DNA of 64,000 nucleotides from JACTOJ01 sp032335695 (GCF_032335695.1 NZ_JACTOJ010000006.1:1-64000); one strand, 5' to 3'. Positions 27,713 through 35,830 are shown, numbered from the stretch's first letter. The notes: generated from the letters alone by a model not told the origin. Translations and numbers: made by a program.

Positions 27713-28732
27713 CTAGAATTGATTTAAAAATCTCATATCACTTTCATAAAGCAGTCTTATGTCATCAAGACCATATTTGAGCATAACCATTCTATCTACG
27801 CCCATACCAAAAGCAAATCCGCTATAAACCTCTGGATCTATTCCTCCATTTCTTAATACCTGGGGATGAACCATACCACAGCCTAATATTTCAATCCATC
27901 CACTTCCTTTACATACCTTGCAGCCCTTTCCTCCACACACGAAGCAGGAAGCATCCATTTCTGCTGAAGGTTCTGTAAATGGGAAATGATGCGGTCTGAA
28001 TCTTGTTTTTATTTTATCTCCAAACATCTTCTTAGCATAGGTATCTAGAGTACCTTTAAGATCTGCAAAAGTTATTCCCTTATCCACTACAAGCCCTTCA
28101 AATTGAAAGAATATAGGTGAATGCGTAGCATCTACAGCATCTGATCTAAAAACCTTTCCTGGCGATATCATCTTTATCGGTGGCTTATTATTCTCCATAT
28201 ATCTTATCTGAACAGGAGAAGTTTGAGTTCTTAAAACTAAATTATCATTTATATAAAATGTATCCTGCTCACTTCTAGCTGGATGATTTTTAGGAATGTT
28301 TAAAGCCTCAAAGTTGTAATAATCAAGCTCGATTTCAGGTCCATCCTCTACTGAAAAGCCCATAGATATGAATATTTCTTTCATTCTTTCCAAGGTCTGT
28401 TCCAAAGGATTTCTTTTCCCTATCACCTGTTTTTTACCTGGAAGTGATATATCTATAATATCATTCTTAAGAGTATTTTCTTTTTCCTTATTCTTTATGG
28501 ATGTTACTATTTTTTCTAGAGATTCTTCAATAGAACTTCTAACCTCATTAGCCAGCTTTCCAATTACAGGTCTCTCCTCAGCGCTTAAGCTTCCCATACT
28601 TCTTAATATAGTAGTAAGTTCACCTTTTTTGCCAAGATATTTTACTCTTATATTCTCAAGCACAGCACTATCCACAGAGGACTTTATTTCGTCTAATGCT
28701 GCCTTCCTTATGACCTCTAACTTTTCTTTCAT
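27713..28732 (-). CDS. pheS: Phenylalanine-tRNA ligase alpha subunit
   Basis: This 339-residue catalytic subunit has an N-terminal coiled coil (about 1-90) and class II motif 2 and 3 segments, including FRSDAVDATHSPIFFQFEG and GFAFGMGVDRMVM. The insert with four cysteines (CFVCGGKGCKVCKGSGW, about 262-278) is seen in many Firmicute PheS proteins. It charges tRNA-Phe; a tRNA-Phe gene lies 4.7 kb away. It is first in pheS-pheT, under a T-box leader. Confidence 0.97.
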   Translation of the reverse strand: MKEKLEVIRKAALDEIKSSVDSAVLENIRVKYLGKKGELTTILRSMGSLSAEERPVIGKLANEVRSSIEESLEKIVTSIKNKEKENTLKNDIIDISLPGKKQVIGKRNPLEQTLERMKEIFISMGFSVEDGPEIELDYYNFEALNIPKNHPARSEQDTFYINDNLVLRTQTSPVQIRYMENNKPPIKMISPGKVFRSDAVDATHSPIFFQFEGLVVDKGITFADLKGTLDTYAKKMFGDKIKTRFRPHHFPFTEPSAEMDASCFVCGGKGCKVCKGSGWIEILGCGMVHPQVLRNGGIDPEVYSGFAFGMGVDRMVMLKYGLDDIRLLYESDMRFLNQF

Positions 28733-28797
28733 AGTAAATCTCCCTTCCTAATTTAAATATTTTTCAAAATTTATGTACTGTATTATAAAAAAGAGCA

Positions 28798-29043
28798 TAA
28801 AAAAACCGCCCCAAAAGGGACGGATATTCCGCGGTACCACCCTAATTAACAGATTATTCTCTGTTCTCTTAGTTATAATAACGGTATTAACCGCTAATTG
28901 CTAAATTTAAATAAATTTCACAATTAGTGCTCCGAAGTGAACTTCAATATCTTCCTATTAAAAAAGGCTCTCAGTCCATGACCTTTTATCCCTGGTAACA
29001 ATTCAATATCTACTCTCTTCATCAATGCATTAAATCTTTATTT
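28798..29043 (-). promoter_or_regulatory. T-box riboswitch leader of pheS-pheT
   Basis: On the minus strand the leader contains the T-box core GGTGGTACCGCGG, whose bulge pairs with the uncharged tRNA end. It is followed by a terminator stem CCGTCCC/GGGGCGG and a T-run (about 28798-28830). Upstream lie GATGAAGAGAGTAG, typical of stem I, and UUC triplets in AAGTTCACTTCGGAGC at the specifier position. UUC is a Phe codon, which fits the downstream genes. Low charged tRNA-Phe should cause antitermination. Confidence 0.92.
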
Positions 29044-29049
29044 AATAGT

Positions 29050-29078
29050 ATTATAATCATATAACAGACTTTTTTCAA
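29050..29078 (-). promoter_or_regulatory. Sigma-A promoter of the pheS T-box transcript
   Basis: Minus strand: TTGAAA (29078-29073), 17-base spacer, TATAAT (29055-29050). The -35 overlaps the last codon of the upstream methyltransferase gene. Confidence 0.75.
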
Positions 29079-29848
29079 GCCTTTTTAACATTTTGTCTTA
29101 ATACTTCATAAAGCATTACAGAAGCAGCCACAGATGCATTCAATGATTCAGCCCCGCCTGGCATAGGTATTTTAACCTTTACATCCGCTTTACTAAGCAC
29201 TTCATCACTTATTCCATTGCCTTCATTTCCTACTGCAATTATTGTTTTTGAAGTATAATCCAGTTCATAAAAATCTTCCTGAGCATCAAGAGCACTTACC
29301 ACTAATAAATATCCATCTCTTTTAAGCTTCGATAAGAATTCAAATTTTTCATCTTTCATCACTGGAATATAAAAAATCGATCCCATGGTAGATCTTAAAG
29401 TTTTATCATTATAAGGATCAACAGTTCCAGCCGTATATATAACTCCAGAAGCATTTACTGCATGTGCTGTTCTTATTATAGTGCCCATATTACCTGGATC
29501 CTGTAACTTATCTACAAGCACATATATACCATCACCACTGGATATAGCCTCATTCTTTGCATTGACAACAGCTGCAATTCCTTGAGGATTCTCTGTACTG
29601 CATAGTTCTTTAAAAAGAACATCTTTCAGTTCATATGTGTCATAATCATTCCATTTAAAGATTTTATTTTTTTGTGAGAAAGAACTACTTACAAATATTT
29701 TATCTATAGATGCATTAGCATTCACAGCCTCTTCAACAAATCTAATTCCTTCTATTATAAATTTTCCTTTTTCTTCTCTATATTTTCTTTCCTTTAGTTT
29801 TTTAGCATCTTTAAATAAGTGATTATCCTTACTGGTTATAGTATTCAA
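29075..29848 (-). CDS. TrmH/SpoU-family RNA 2'-O-methyltransferase
   Basis: This SPOUT protein of about 257 residues has an N-terminal RNA-binding domain (KLKERKYREEKGKFIIEG) and the C-terminal knot with motif 1 LQDPGNMGTIIRTA, motif 2 IIAVGNEGNGIS and motif 3 IPMPGGAESLNASVAASV. It should methylate a ribose in rRNA or tRNA. Neighbouring rplT and pheS match the location of Bacillus ysgA. I use TTG 29848, 7 bases after GAGGAGG; the earlier in-frame TTG at 29863 would include the SD in the coding region. Confidence 0.9.
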   Translation of the reverse strand: MNTITSKDNHLFKDAKKLKERKYREEKGKFIIEGIRFVEEAVNANASIDKIFVSSSFSQKNKIFKWNDYDTYELKDVLFKELCSTENPQGIAAVVNAKNEAISSGDGIYVLVDKLQDPGNMGTIIRTAHAVNASGVIYTAGTVDPYNDKTLRSTMGSIFYIPVMKDEKFEFLSKLKRDGYLLVVSALDAQEDFYELDYTSKTIIAVGNEGNGISDEVLSKADVKVKIPMPGGAESLNASVAASVMLYEVLRQNVKKA

Positions 29849-29872
29849 AATATGCCTCCTCAAAGTCTATAT

Positions 29873-29902
29873 AAAAAAAGAAAATGCGACTCTTGCCGCA
29901 TT
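29873..29902 (-). terminator. Terminator of infC-rpmI-rplT
   Basis: AAATGCG/CGCATTT stem 5 bases past the rplT stop, followed on the minus strand by a pyrimidine-rich stretch with seven T. Confidence 0.75.
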
Positions 29903-29906
29903 TATC

Positions 29907-30266
29907 TTATGCATTTAACTGACTTTTTGCTACATTTACTAATTCAGTAAACCCTTTTGGATCATTAATAGCTATTTCAGATAACATTTTTCTATTTATA
30001 TCAACGCCAGCTAACTTCAAACCATTCATAAATCTTGAGTAAGATAATCCATTTAATCTTGCTCCAGCATTTATTCTAGCTATCCAAAGCTTTCTGAAAT
30101 CTCTCTTCTTTAATCTTCTTCCAACATAAGCATTTCTTAATGCTCTTATAACACTTTCATTAGCAGTTCTAAATAACTTGCTCTTACCACCATAGTATCC
30201 CTTTGCAAGCTTTAGTACTTTTTTATGTTTCTTATGTGAATTAATTGCTCTTTTAACTCTTGCCAT
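29907..30266 (-). CDS. rplT: 50S ribosomal protein L20
   Basis: This 119-residue basic protein has the L20 signature (KLAKGYYGGKSKLFRTANES, WIARINAGARLNGLSYS). It binds 23S rRNA early in large-subunit assembly and, in Bacillus, represses its own operon by binding the leader. It is last in infC-rpmI-rplT, 27 bases after rpmI. A leader attenuator upstream of infC fits such autoregulation. Confidence 0.98.
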   Translation of the reverse strand: MARVKRAINSHKKHKKVLKLAKGYYGGKSKLFRTANESVIRALRNAYVGRRLKKRDFRKLWIARINAGARLNGLSYSRFMNGLKLAGVDINRKMLSEIAINDPKGFTELVNVAKSQLNA

Positions 30267-30293
30267 TTAATATACCTCCTTTACTTATCCCTA

Positions 30294-30491
30294 TTATAGA
30301 TATGGTAATAATTTCTTCATTGTTTTTTCTTGAGTTGTAGAAACGTAACCAGTTTTTCTAAGATTTCTCTTTCTCTTTGAGCTCTTCTTAGTTAATATAT
30401 GGCTTTTGAAAGCTTTAGCTCTCTTTAATTTTCCACTTCCTGTTTTCTTAAATCTTTTTGCTGCACCTCTATGGGTTTTCATTTTTGGCAT
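30294..30491 (-). CDS. rpmI: 50S ribosomal protein L35
   Basis: This 65-residue very basic protein has the L35 start PKMKTHRGAAKRFKKTGSGK and the conserved LTKKSSKRKRNLR. It lies between infC and rplT, as in nearly all Firmicutes, 20 bases after infC with a GGAGGA SD. Confidence 0.98.
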   Translation of the reverse strand: MPKMKTHRGAAKRFKKTGSGKLKRAKAFKSHILTKKSSKRKRNLRKTGYVSTTQEKTMKKLLPYL

Positions 30492-30511
30492 TATAAATCC
30501 TCCTCCCAGGT

Positions 30512-31024
30512 TTAAGCTCTTTTTGGAGCCAAAATTAATATCATGTTCTTTCCTTCAAGTTTCGCAGGTTTTTCAACCACGCTTACATCTTGAACTTTAT
30601 TAACAAAGCTTTCAAGTATCTTATGTCCTATATATGAGTAGTCAGCTTCTCTTCCTCTGAATCTTACTGTAACTTTTACTTTATCTTCATCTAAAAGAAA
30701 CTTTCTAGCATTGTTAGCCTTTATTTCGATATCATGCTCTTCTATAGTTGGGCTAAGTCTTACTTCTTTAAGATTAACAACCTTTTGTTTTTTCTTAGCT
30801 TCTTTATCCTTTTTAGATTGTTCATAGATATATTTTCCTAAATCCATTATTTTGCACACTGGCGGAACAGCATTAGGTGATATCATTACTAAATCTAATT
30901 CCTGCTCTACAGCCATTTTCAATGCTTCATTGCTAGATACTATACCTAACATCACATTTTGGCTGTCAATCAATCTAATCTCTTTTTCTCTGATTTCCTC
31001 ATTTACTATAAAATTTTTGCTAAT
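30512..31024 (-). CDS. infC: Translation initiation factor IF-3 (AUU start)
   Basis: This 170-residue factor has the N-domain motif ISKNFIVNEEIREKEIRLID and the C-domain QSKKDKEAKKKQKVVNLKEVR and VKVTVRFRGRE segments in pieces. Standard start codons would give 153 residues and lose the conserved N-terminus. The frame runs back to ATT at 31024-31022, 6 bases after a strong GGAGGTGA SD. AUU starts are known for infC, because IF-3 discriminates against them and so limits its own synthesis. It is first in infC-rpmI-rplT. Confidence 0.93.
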   Translation of the reverse strand: MSKNFIVNEEIREKEIRLIDSQNVMLGIVSSNEALKMAVEQELDLVMISPNAVPPVCKIMDLGKYIYEQSKKDKEAKKKQKVVNLKEVRLSPTIEEHDIEIKANNARKFLLDEDKVKVTVRFRGREADYSYIGHKILESFVNKVQDVSVVEKPAKLEGKNMILILAPKRA

Positions 31025-31261
31025 AGCCTTTCACCTCCAAAAATTTTTTTAGATATACTATTCTAAGCTTTTAGAATCATATCGTCTTAAAATAATTAAT
31101 ATCCTATTATTAAACCTTTGCCTAATATTAATTTTAGCACAGGCTTATATACAGCCGTATCATAGATGTGCGACTTTATGTATTAAAAGTGTTTCAAACA
31201 ACTTTTAGAGTAAAAACTGCAAAATCTAATATAGAAGTTCACATCTGGTTTTTAAAGCAAA

Positions 31262-31358
31262 TAAAAAGGCGGCTCAATAGCCGCCTCTATAATCAAAATC
31301 ATAAAAGTAACCTTAACAGTCCTACCGTAAGGTGAGAAACGGCTGTTTCTTCTTAACA
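31262..31358 (-). promoter_or_regulatory. L20-type leader with transcription attenuator
   Basis: The leader starts near 31358 and ends in a perfect terminator, GGCGGCT/AGCCGCC plus five T (31262-31286), 238 bases before the infC start. Upstream, ACAGCCG and a CCGT/ACGG hairpin could pair alternatively with the terminator's left arm. Premature termination before infC is how L20 controls this operon in Bacillus. I did not fold it against the Rfam model. Confidence 0.62.
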
Positions 31359-31364
31359 TAGAGT

Positions 31365-31393
31365 ATTATACACTGATAAATTTTTATTGTCAA
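31365..31393 (-). promoter_or_regulatory. Sigma-A promoter of infC-rpmI-rplT
   Basis: Minus strand: TTGACA (31393-31388), 17-base spacer, TATAAT (31370-31365). This is a consensus promoter just after the YtxC-like gene, giving a leader of about 335 bases. Confidence 0.85.
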
Positions 31394-31396
31394 TAT

Positions 31397-32290
31397 TTAT
31401 TTTATTTTTTCTGTAACTCTATGTTTATACATATTATCTTCATTCATAATGCTCACTCTATCTGTAAACACATTTTTAATAGTATCTATAAATTCTTTAT
31501 TTTGGCAATTTTTCAATCCATATATATTTATCTTTTCTGGAGAATTGGTTATAAGCCCACTTATTATTAAATCCTCAACATTATTATCTAAGATTTTATC
31601 CTTATCAATATCGTTTAAAAATTCGTCGAAGGCTTCTTTTCCTTTAGAGTCCAAAACATTATATTTCCCATTAATATCAACGACAATGTTTATCTCCGCC
31701 ATTTTACTTTCTTGAAAATCCACAAAATATTTTAGCAGCCTTATGAATTCTGTATATTCTTTTTCAATCATATACTTATCAACAACCTTATCTATTATTG
31801 CCTCTATATCATTTCTCATACAGTTCAATCTAAAAGTCATAAATCCATTTATATTAATTTGATTATTTTCTTCAATACATCCAATTATATTCCTGATAAT
31901 ATTATTTTTTCTATTCATGCAGTATATACCTGTATCATCCATCTGAAAATTTTCTTCTTTAAGCATTTTCATGGTTATTATTTCTATATCTCTAATTTCA
32001 TCTTGCTGTAGAAAAAAATAGTTATCACTGACTAAATTGGTCATCTCTCTGTCATAGAATTCAGATATCAATATTTTAAATACTATATTTGCTACATAAT
32101 GGAGAAAAGTCTTTTTAAACTTATCCGTGATGTTATCATCACCGCAGAATATTTTTATAAAATGAGTATCTTTTTCTATACTCTCTGATATTCCTAAAAT
32201 CACATTTTTTTCTTTAAAATATTCTTTGAGTTCATTAAGCTTAAAAACTAAGTCATTTTCACCCTGATATACTATAGTAAGCAGCAGCAT
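31397..32290 (-). CDS. YtxC-like putative sporulation protein
   Basis: This protein of about 297 residues has no signal peptide or recognised catalytic motif. Its length, layout (LNELKEYFKEK, then NGFMTFRLNCMR and MIEKEYTEFIRLLKYFVDFQESK in pieces) and place just upstream of infC match the YtxC family. In Bacillus ytxC lies next to thrS-infC. YtxC is listed as a sporulation protein of unknown action. The threonyl-tRNA ligase gene usually found between the two is absent here. Start ATG 32290 follows AAAGGAG. Confidence 0.72.
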   Translation of the reverse strand: MLLLTIVYQGENDLVFKLNELKEYFKEKNVILGISESIEKDTHFIKIFCGDDNITDKFKKTFLHYVANIVFKILISEFYDREMTNLVSDNYFFLQQDEIRDIEIITMKMLKEENFQMDDTGIYCMNRKNNIIRNIIGCIEENNQININGFMTFRLNCMRNDIEAIIDKVVDKYMIEKEYTEFIRLLKYFVDFQESKMAEINIVVDINGKYNVLDSKGKEAFDEFLNDIDKDKILDNNVEDLIISGLITNSPEKINIYGLKNCQNKEFIDTIKNVFTDRVSIMNEDNMYKHRVTEKIK

Positions 32291-32459
32291 TAACCTCACT
32301 CCTTTCAGAAATAGTATGTGTTTTATATGAATGTATATTCAATAACTTTTGTATAATAATCGACAAAATAAGTTAAACTAGAACAAAACATTTGAATTAG
32401 CTACATTCACAATGTAAACTAAAGGTATATACCTTCTTTTTATATATTTTTAGCGAAAG

Positions 32460-33173
32460 GTGATGAGATCTATTAATACCTGCATTGTTGATTTTAGAAT
32501 TTCAGACGAGGAAATCTCCTCTCTTTTAAAACTAAATTTAGATATTTTATTATGCCCTCCTTGTGATAACCTTTATTCAGCCGTATGCGGGCATCCCGAT
32601 ATGCAATTATTTATATTAAATAAAAAAAATATCATTGTTCAAAAAAATTTAGATCCAAAATTAGTTCATTCTCTGAAGGAAAAGCATATAAATATACTTT
32701 TATCCAATGCCTCATTAACAGAAAAATATCCTCTTGATATAATATTGAACTGTGTTATATTAGGTGACTTATTTATGCATAACTTGAAGTATACCGATAA
32801 AACTATTTTAGATAGTTTAAATTCTAGCATAAAAAGAATTTCTGTAAATCAAGGTTATACAAAATGTTCCACAGCTATAATAAGCAAAAATGCCGTAATG
32901 ACTAGCGACAAATGCATAGCTAAAGCTTTATTAGAAAATAAAGTTGAAGTCTTATTTCTGCCCCCCGGAGATATTTTACTGCCTGATTTAGCTTATGGCT
33001 TTATAGGCGGTGCCTGTGGGCTTTTAGATTATAACAATTTAGCTTTCTTTGGCAACATAAATCGTTATAAATACGGAAGTGAGGTCAAGCATTTTCTAAG
33101 GAAGCACAATATCGAAGCCTATTGCCTTTCCGATGACAAATTGAGCGATAGAGGTACTTTGATGTGTATCTAA
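32460..33173 (+). CDS. DUF6873-like (GME-fold) protein
   Basis: This 237-residue protein has two similar halves in feel: CPPCDNLYSAVCGHPDMQLF in the first, and FLPPGDILLPDLAYGFIGGACGLLD and FFGNINRYKYG in the second. I think it belongs to DUF6873, a guanidine-modifying-fold family of unknown role, from memory of these motifs. The Cys, His and Asp residues in CGHPD could be catalytic. Starts GTG 32460 and ATG 32463 are both close to AAAGG. It is monocistronic, convergent with the tRNA cluster. Confidence 0.68.
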   Translation: MMRSINTCIVDFRISDEEISSLLKLNLDILLCPPCDNLYSAVCGHPDMQLFILNKKNIIVQKNLDPKLVHSLKEKHINILLSNASLTEKYPLDIILNCVILGDLFMHNLKYTDKTILDSLNSSIKRISVNQGYTKCSTAIISKNAVMTSDKCIAKALLENKVEVLFLPPGDILLPDLAYGFIGGACGLLDYNNLAFFGNINRYKYGSEVKHFLRKHNIEAYCLSDDKLSDRGTLMCI

Positions 33174-33186
33174 AATTAATTTATAT

Positions 33187-33225
33187 AAAAATAGCTTATA
33201 CCAATATTGGTATAAGCTATTTTTA
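33187..33225 (+). terminator. Bidirectional terminator between the DUF6873-like gene and the tRNA cluster
   Basis: AAAATAGCTTATACC pairs perfectly with GGTATAAGCTATTTT over a short AATATT loop. It serves the plus-strand gene and the minus-strand tRNA operon. Confidence 0.9.
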
Positions 33226-33227
33226 TA

Positions 33228-33301
33228 TGGAGGCGCCACCCAGATTTGAACTGGGGGTGAGGGTGTTGCAGACCCGTGCCTTACCACTTGGCTATAGCGC
33301 C
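33228..33301 (-). tRNA. tRNA-Cys (GCA)
   Basis: 74-base cloverleaf: acceptor GGCGCTA/TGGCGCC, anticodon loop CTGCAAC with GCA, T-loop TTCAAAT, encoded CCA. Last of five tRNAs. Confidence 0.95.
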
Positions 33302-33314
33302 CTATTAAATTAAA

Positions 33315-33386
33315 AGCGGAAGACGAGATTCGAACTCGCGACGTTCACCTTGGCAAGGTGACGCTCTACCACTGAGCCACTCCCGC
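33315..33386 (-). tRNA. tRNA-Gly (GCC)
   Basis: 72 bases: acceptor GCGGGAG/CTTCCGC, anticodon loop TTGCCAA with GCC, T-loop TTCGAAT. CCA is not encoded and must be added. Confidence 0.95.
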
Positions 33387-33395
33387 ATAAAAAAA

Positions 33396-33468
<73 letters not shown>

Positions 33469-33471
33469 ATA

Positions 33472-33548
33472 TGGCGACCCAGAAGGGACTCGAACCCTCG
33501 ACCTCCGGCGTGACAGGCCGGCACTCTAACCAACTGAGCCACTGGGCC
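33472..33548 (-). tRNA. tRNA-Asp (GTC)
   Basis: 77 bases: acceptor GGCCCAG/CTGGGTC, anticodon loop CTGTCAC with GTC, T-loop TTCGAGT, encoded CCA. It ends 3 bases from the start of tRNA-Phe. Confidence 0.95.
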
Positions 33549-33559
33549 ATATGTACTAA

Positions 33560-33635
33560 TGGTGGGCACAACAGGGCTCGAACCTGTGACCCTCTGCTTG
33601 TAAGGCAGATGCTCTCCCAGCTGAGCTATGCGCCC
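33560..33635 (-). tRNA. tRNA-Val (TAC)
   Basis: 76 bases: acceptor GGGCGCA/TGTGCCC, anticodon loop CTTACAA with TAC, T-loop TTCGAGC, encoded CCA. First of the cluster. This is a candidate effector of the valS T-box. Confidence 0.95.
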
Positions 33636-33658
33636 ATTAGTTTTTCAAGACAAATAAT

Positions 33659-33687
33659 ATTATAATTGCTGTTTCAATTATTGTCAA
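33659..33687 (-). promoter_or_regulatory. Sigma-A promoter of the tRNA cluster
   Basis: Minus strand: TTGACA (33687-33682), 17-base spacer, TATAAT (33664-33659), about 24 bases before tRNA-Val. Confidence 0.88.
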
Positions 33688-33762
33688 CTATTTTAATTCA
33701 AAAATTTAATATTTTATGATTGAACTATTAAATTTCTCAATAGATAATAGGCAAGAACAGTT

Positions 33763-33852
33763 AAGAGGTAAAAAGTAAGAAGTAAAAGTTTAGAATTTAA
33801 AAGATAGAATTTCAACATAAACTATTACTTTTTATCTCTTACTTATTACTTC
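33763..33852. repeat. Imperfect long hairpin downstream of hslO
   Basis: AAGAGGTAAAAAGTAA near 33763 has its reverse complement (TTACTTTTTATCTCTT) near 33825. The 29-base left arm pairs with about 22 bases of the right, leaving a bulge. Both flanks carry variations of AGAAGTAA. It could end hslO transcription, or be a copy of a dispersed intergenic repeat. Confidence 0.55.
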
Positions 33853-33862
33853 TACAATGAAT

Positions 33863-34741
33863 CTATATATTCTTTAAAATTTCACCTATCTGCTCATGGG
33901 TAAAGGAATAGCTCTTATTGCAGAAGTGACATTTAAGCTCCTCAGTTTTACCTTCCTCGTATATTTCCTGAAGATCTTTTTTGCCTATGCTAATCAAAGC
34001 TTTTTCTACTTTTTCTCTGTTGCAATCACATTCATAGGCTATTTGTCTCTGCTCTTGTATTTTAAAGTCTATATCTTCAAACACATAACTTACTACATCT
34101 TCAATGGTTTTTCCCGATGTCAGCATAGACGTAATATGAGGCATTTCTTGTATTCTGTAAGTTAATAAATCTGCTAATAGCTCATCTGCACCAGGCATCA
34201 TTTGAATAATAAAGCCTCCGCTGCATAATACGGACAAATCTTTATCTACCAATACCCCAAGAGCCACTGCAGAAGGAGTTTGCTCAGACATAGCAAAATA
34301 ATAAGTTAAATCATCTCCTATTTCTCCACTCACTAGAGGAATTTGACCCACATAAGGGTCTCTTAATCCCATATCCTTTATGACAGTTAAATTCCCATCT
34401 GTGCCTATAATCCCCCCCACATCTAGTTTTCCTTTGCTATTAGGAGGCAAATCAGCTGAAGGGTTTCCTATATATCCCTTTACATTTCCATTGCTATAAG
34501 CTGTTACAACCACATTACCAGCTATACCCTTTCCATTTACCTGAAGCGTAAGCACATCTTTATCATTTTTAAGCATAGCTCCCATAAGTGCACCTGCTGT
34601 AGCCATTCTTCCTAGAGCCGCCGATGCTGTAGCACTGCAGTTGTGAATTTTGCACGCTTCTTTTACTAGCTCTGTAGTTTCAGCAGCTATAATTCTAACA
34701 TAAGCATTAGAAGCCGTGCCTATAATAAGTTTATCACCCAT
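33863..34741 (-). CDS. hslO: Redox-regulated chaperone Hsp33
   Basis: This 292-residue chaperone binds unfolding proteins under oxidative stress. The N-terminal domain has ATASAALGRMATAGALMG. The C-terminal zinc switch has four cysteines: CDC at about 238-240 and CHFC at about 271-274. Zinc loss and disulfide formation activate it. The start is ATG 34741 with an AAAGGATG SD that overlaps the end of the preceding methyltransferase gene. The two genes share one transcript. Confidence 0.94.
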   Translation of the reverse strand: MGDKLIIGTASNAYVRIIAAETTELVKEACKIHNCSATASAALGRMATAGALMGAMLKNDKDVLTLQVNGKGIAGNVVVTAYSNGNVKGYIGNPSADLPPNSKGKLDVGGIIGTDGNLTVIKDMGLRDPYVGQIPLVSGEIGDDLTYYFAMSEQTPSAVALGVLVDKDLSVLCSGGFIIQMMPGADELLADLLTYRIQEMPHITSMLTSGKTIEDVVSYVFEDIDFKIQEQRQIAYECDCNREKVEKALISIGKKDLQEIYEEGKTEELKCHFCNKSYSFTHEQIGEILKNI

Positions 34742-34742
34742 T

Positions 34743-35498
34743 TTATTCATCCTTTCCTTTTTTTGAAACCACATAGGTTATTCTTTGAGTTTTACTGTCT
34801 ACATTTCCAAAAGTATAATTTTGAAACTTGTACAAAACCTTCATATTATTTTTTTCTACTGATGCTGTTATTTCTTCCTGGGAGTATATTCTTTCTCTAT
34901 GAATCTCTTCGAATCTTTCATATGTACTGCCATGAGATTGAATAAAAAATGTAAGATACATTTCTTCTATATTTTCTACAGTTCTATTTTCCCATAGATA
35001 TACTACATCCTCTTCATTATAGGAAAATATATTTTCCCCCATTACTTCTCTTAGTTTATATTCGCTATTTATATCAAAAATATATATGCCATCATCTTTA
35101 AGAAGCTCATATATTTTATTAAGATAGGTGTCTAAATCCCCCTCTTCAGCCAAATAATTTGTACAATCAAGGCAACATGTAATTAAATCAAACTTTTTAT
35201 TAAGTTTTAACTCCCTCATATCCTGACATATGAAATTAGCCATTAACCTCTTTTCTCTGAACTTTTCTTGAGCTATCATAAGCATATCTTCGGATATATC
35301 TACGCAAAAACAATTTTTAAAGCTTGAGCAGATTTCTGCTGCCATATTACCTGTCCCACAGCCTATATCTAAATAATTTTCTTTATTTATATCAAGCTTT
35401 AAATTTAAATCTAATATAAATTTTGCCCAACTTTTATAGTCTATATCCTCATATATCAACCTATCATATATTTTAGCAAACTTCTCATAGGAATCCAA
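34743..35498 (-). CDS. Class I SAM-dependent methyltransferase
   Basis: This 251-residue Rossmann methyltransferase has motif I LDIGCGTGNMAAEI (about 42-55), CVDISEDML (acidic loop) and ITCCLDCTNYL (post-II region). The C-terminal part has an antiparallel sheet seen in small-molecule or protein methylases. Substrate unknown. Starts with TTG behind GGGGGATG. It is transcribed with hslO from a promoter at 35532-35560. Confidence 0.85.
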   Translation of the reverse strand: MDSYEKFAKIYDRLIYEDIDYKSWAKFILDLNLKLDINKENYLDIGCGTGNMAAEICSSFKNCFCVDISEDMLMIAQEKFREKRLMANFICQDMRELKLNKKFDLITCCLDCTNYLAEEGDLDTYLNKIYELLKDDGIYIFDINSEYKLREVMGENIFSYNEEDVVYLWENRTVENIEEMYLTFFIQSHGSTYERFEEIHRERIYSQEEITASVEKNNMKVLYKFQNYTFGNVDSKTQRITYVVSKKGKDE

Positions 35499-35531
35499 AG
35501 CACATCCCCCTTTAATTATTTTACCCCTTAT

Positions 35532-35560
35532 ATATTATCTATTAATATATTCTTAGTCAA
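35532..35560 (-). promoter_or_regulatory. Sigma-A promoter of the methyltransferase-hslO operon
   Basis: Minus strand: TTGACT (35560-35555), 17-base spacer, TAATAT (35537-35532), about 35 bases before the start. Confidence 0.7.
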
Positions 35561-35578
35561 CATAACATTTATATAGAA

Positions 35579-35830
35579 TTAATTTTTAGACATTATTTCC
35601 TTATTAGTGGGAAGATGCATAATCTTTTTTCTTTTATTCATTATTCCGCCTATTCGTCCACTTTCTTCAGAAGTAAGCGCTCCCCACCCATCAGCTTTCA
35701 CCTTGTCAGCAAGCCCTAATTCTTCTGCTATTTCATATTTAATCTTTTCTCTTAATCTTTCCTCATATGTTAATTCTCTATTAGCCTTTAATTTTGCTTT
35801 AATTACTTTTTTTAAAGGAGTTTTTGTCAT
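35579..35830 (-). CDS. Small acid-soluble spore protein, alpha/beta type, SspF-like
   Basis: This 83-residue protein contains KYEIAEELGL followed by DGWGALTSEESGRIGGIMNKR. The layout resembles alpha/beta-type SASPs, and in particular SspF (KYELAKDLG...GGWGE). Such proteins coat forespore DNA and are cut by the GPR protease at germination near the E-I-A segment. The N-terminal 25 residues and the tail are unusually lysine-rich. SD GGAAGGTG, start ATG. It is monocistronic. A GAATCGATTC palindrome lies just upstream; I could not assign a sigma-G promoter. Confidence 0.78.
   Translation of the reverse strand: MTKTPLKKVIKAKLKANRELTYEERLREKIKYEIAEELGLADKVKADGWGALTSEESGRIGGIMNKRKKIMHLPTNKEIMSKN

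Larger units (their letters stand above)
31025..31396. other. infC leader region
   Basis: This 372-base gap holds the consensus promoter and the attenuator described separately. Between the attenuator and infC (about 31040-31260) I see no gene, only AT-rich leader with a few weak inverted repeats. Confidence 0.6.
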
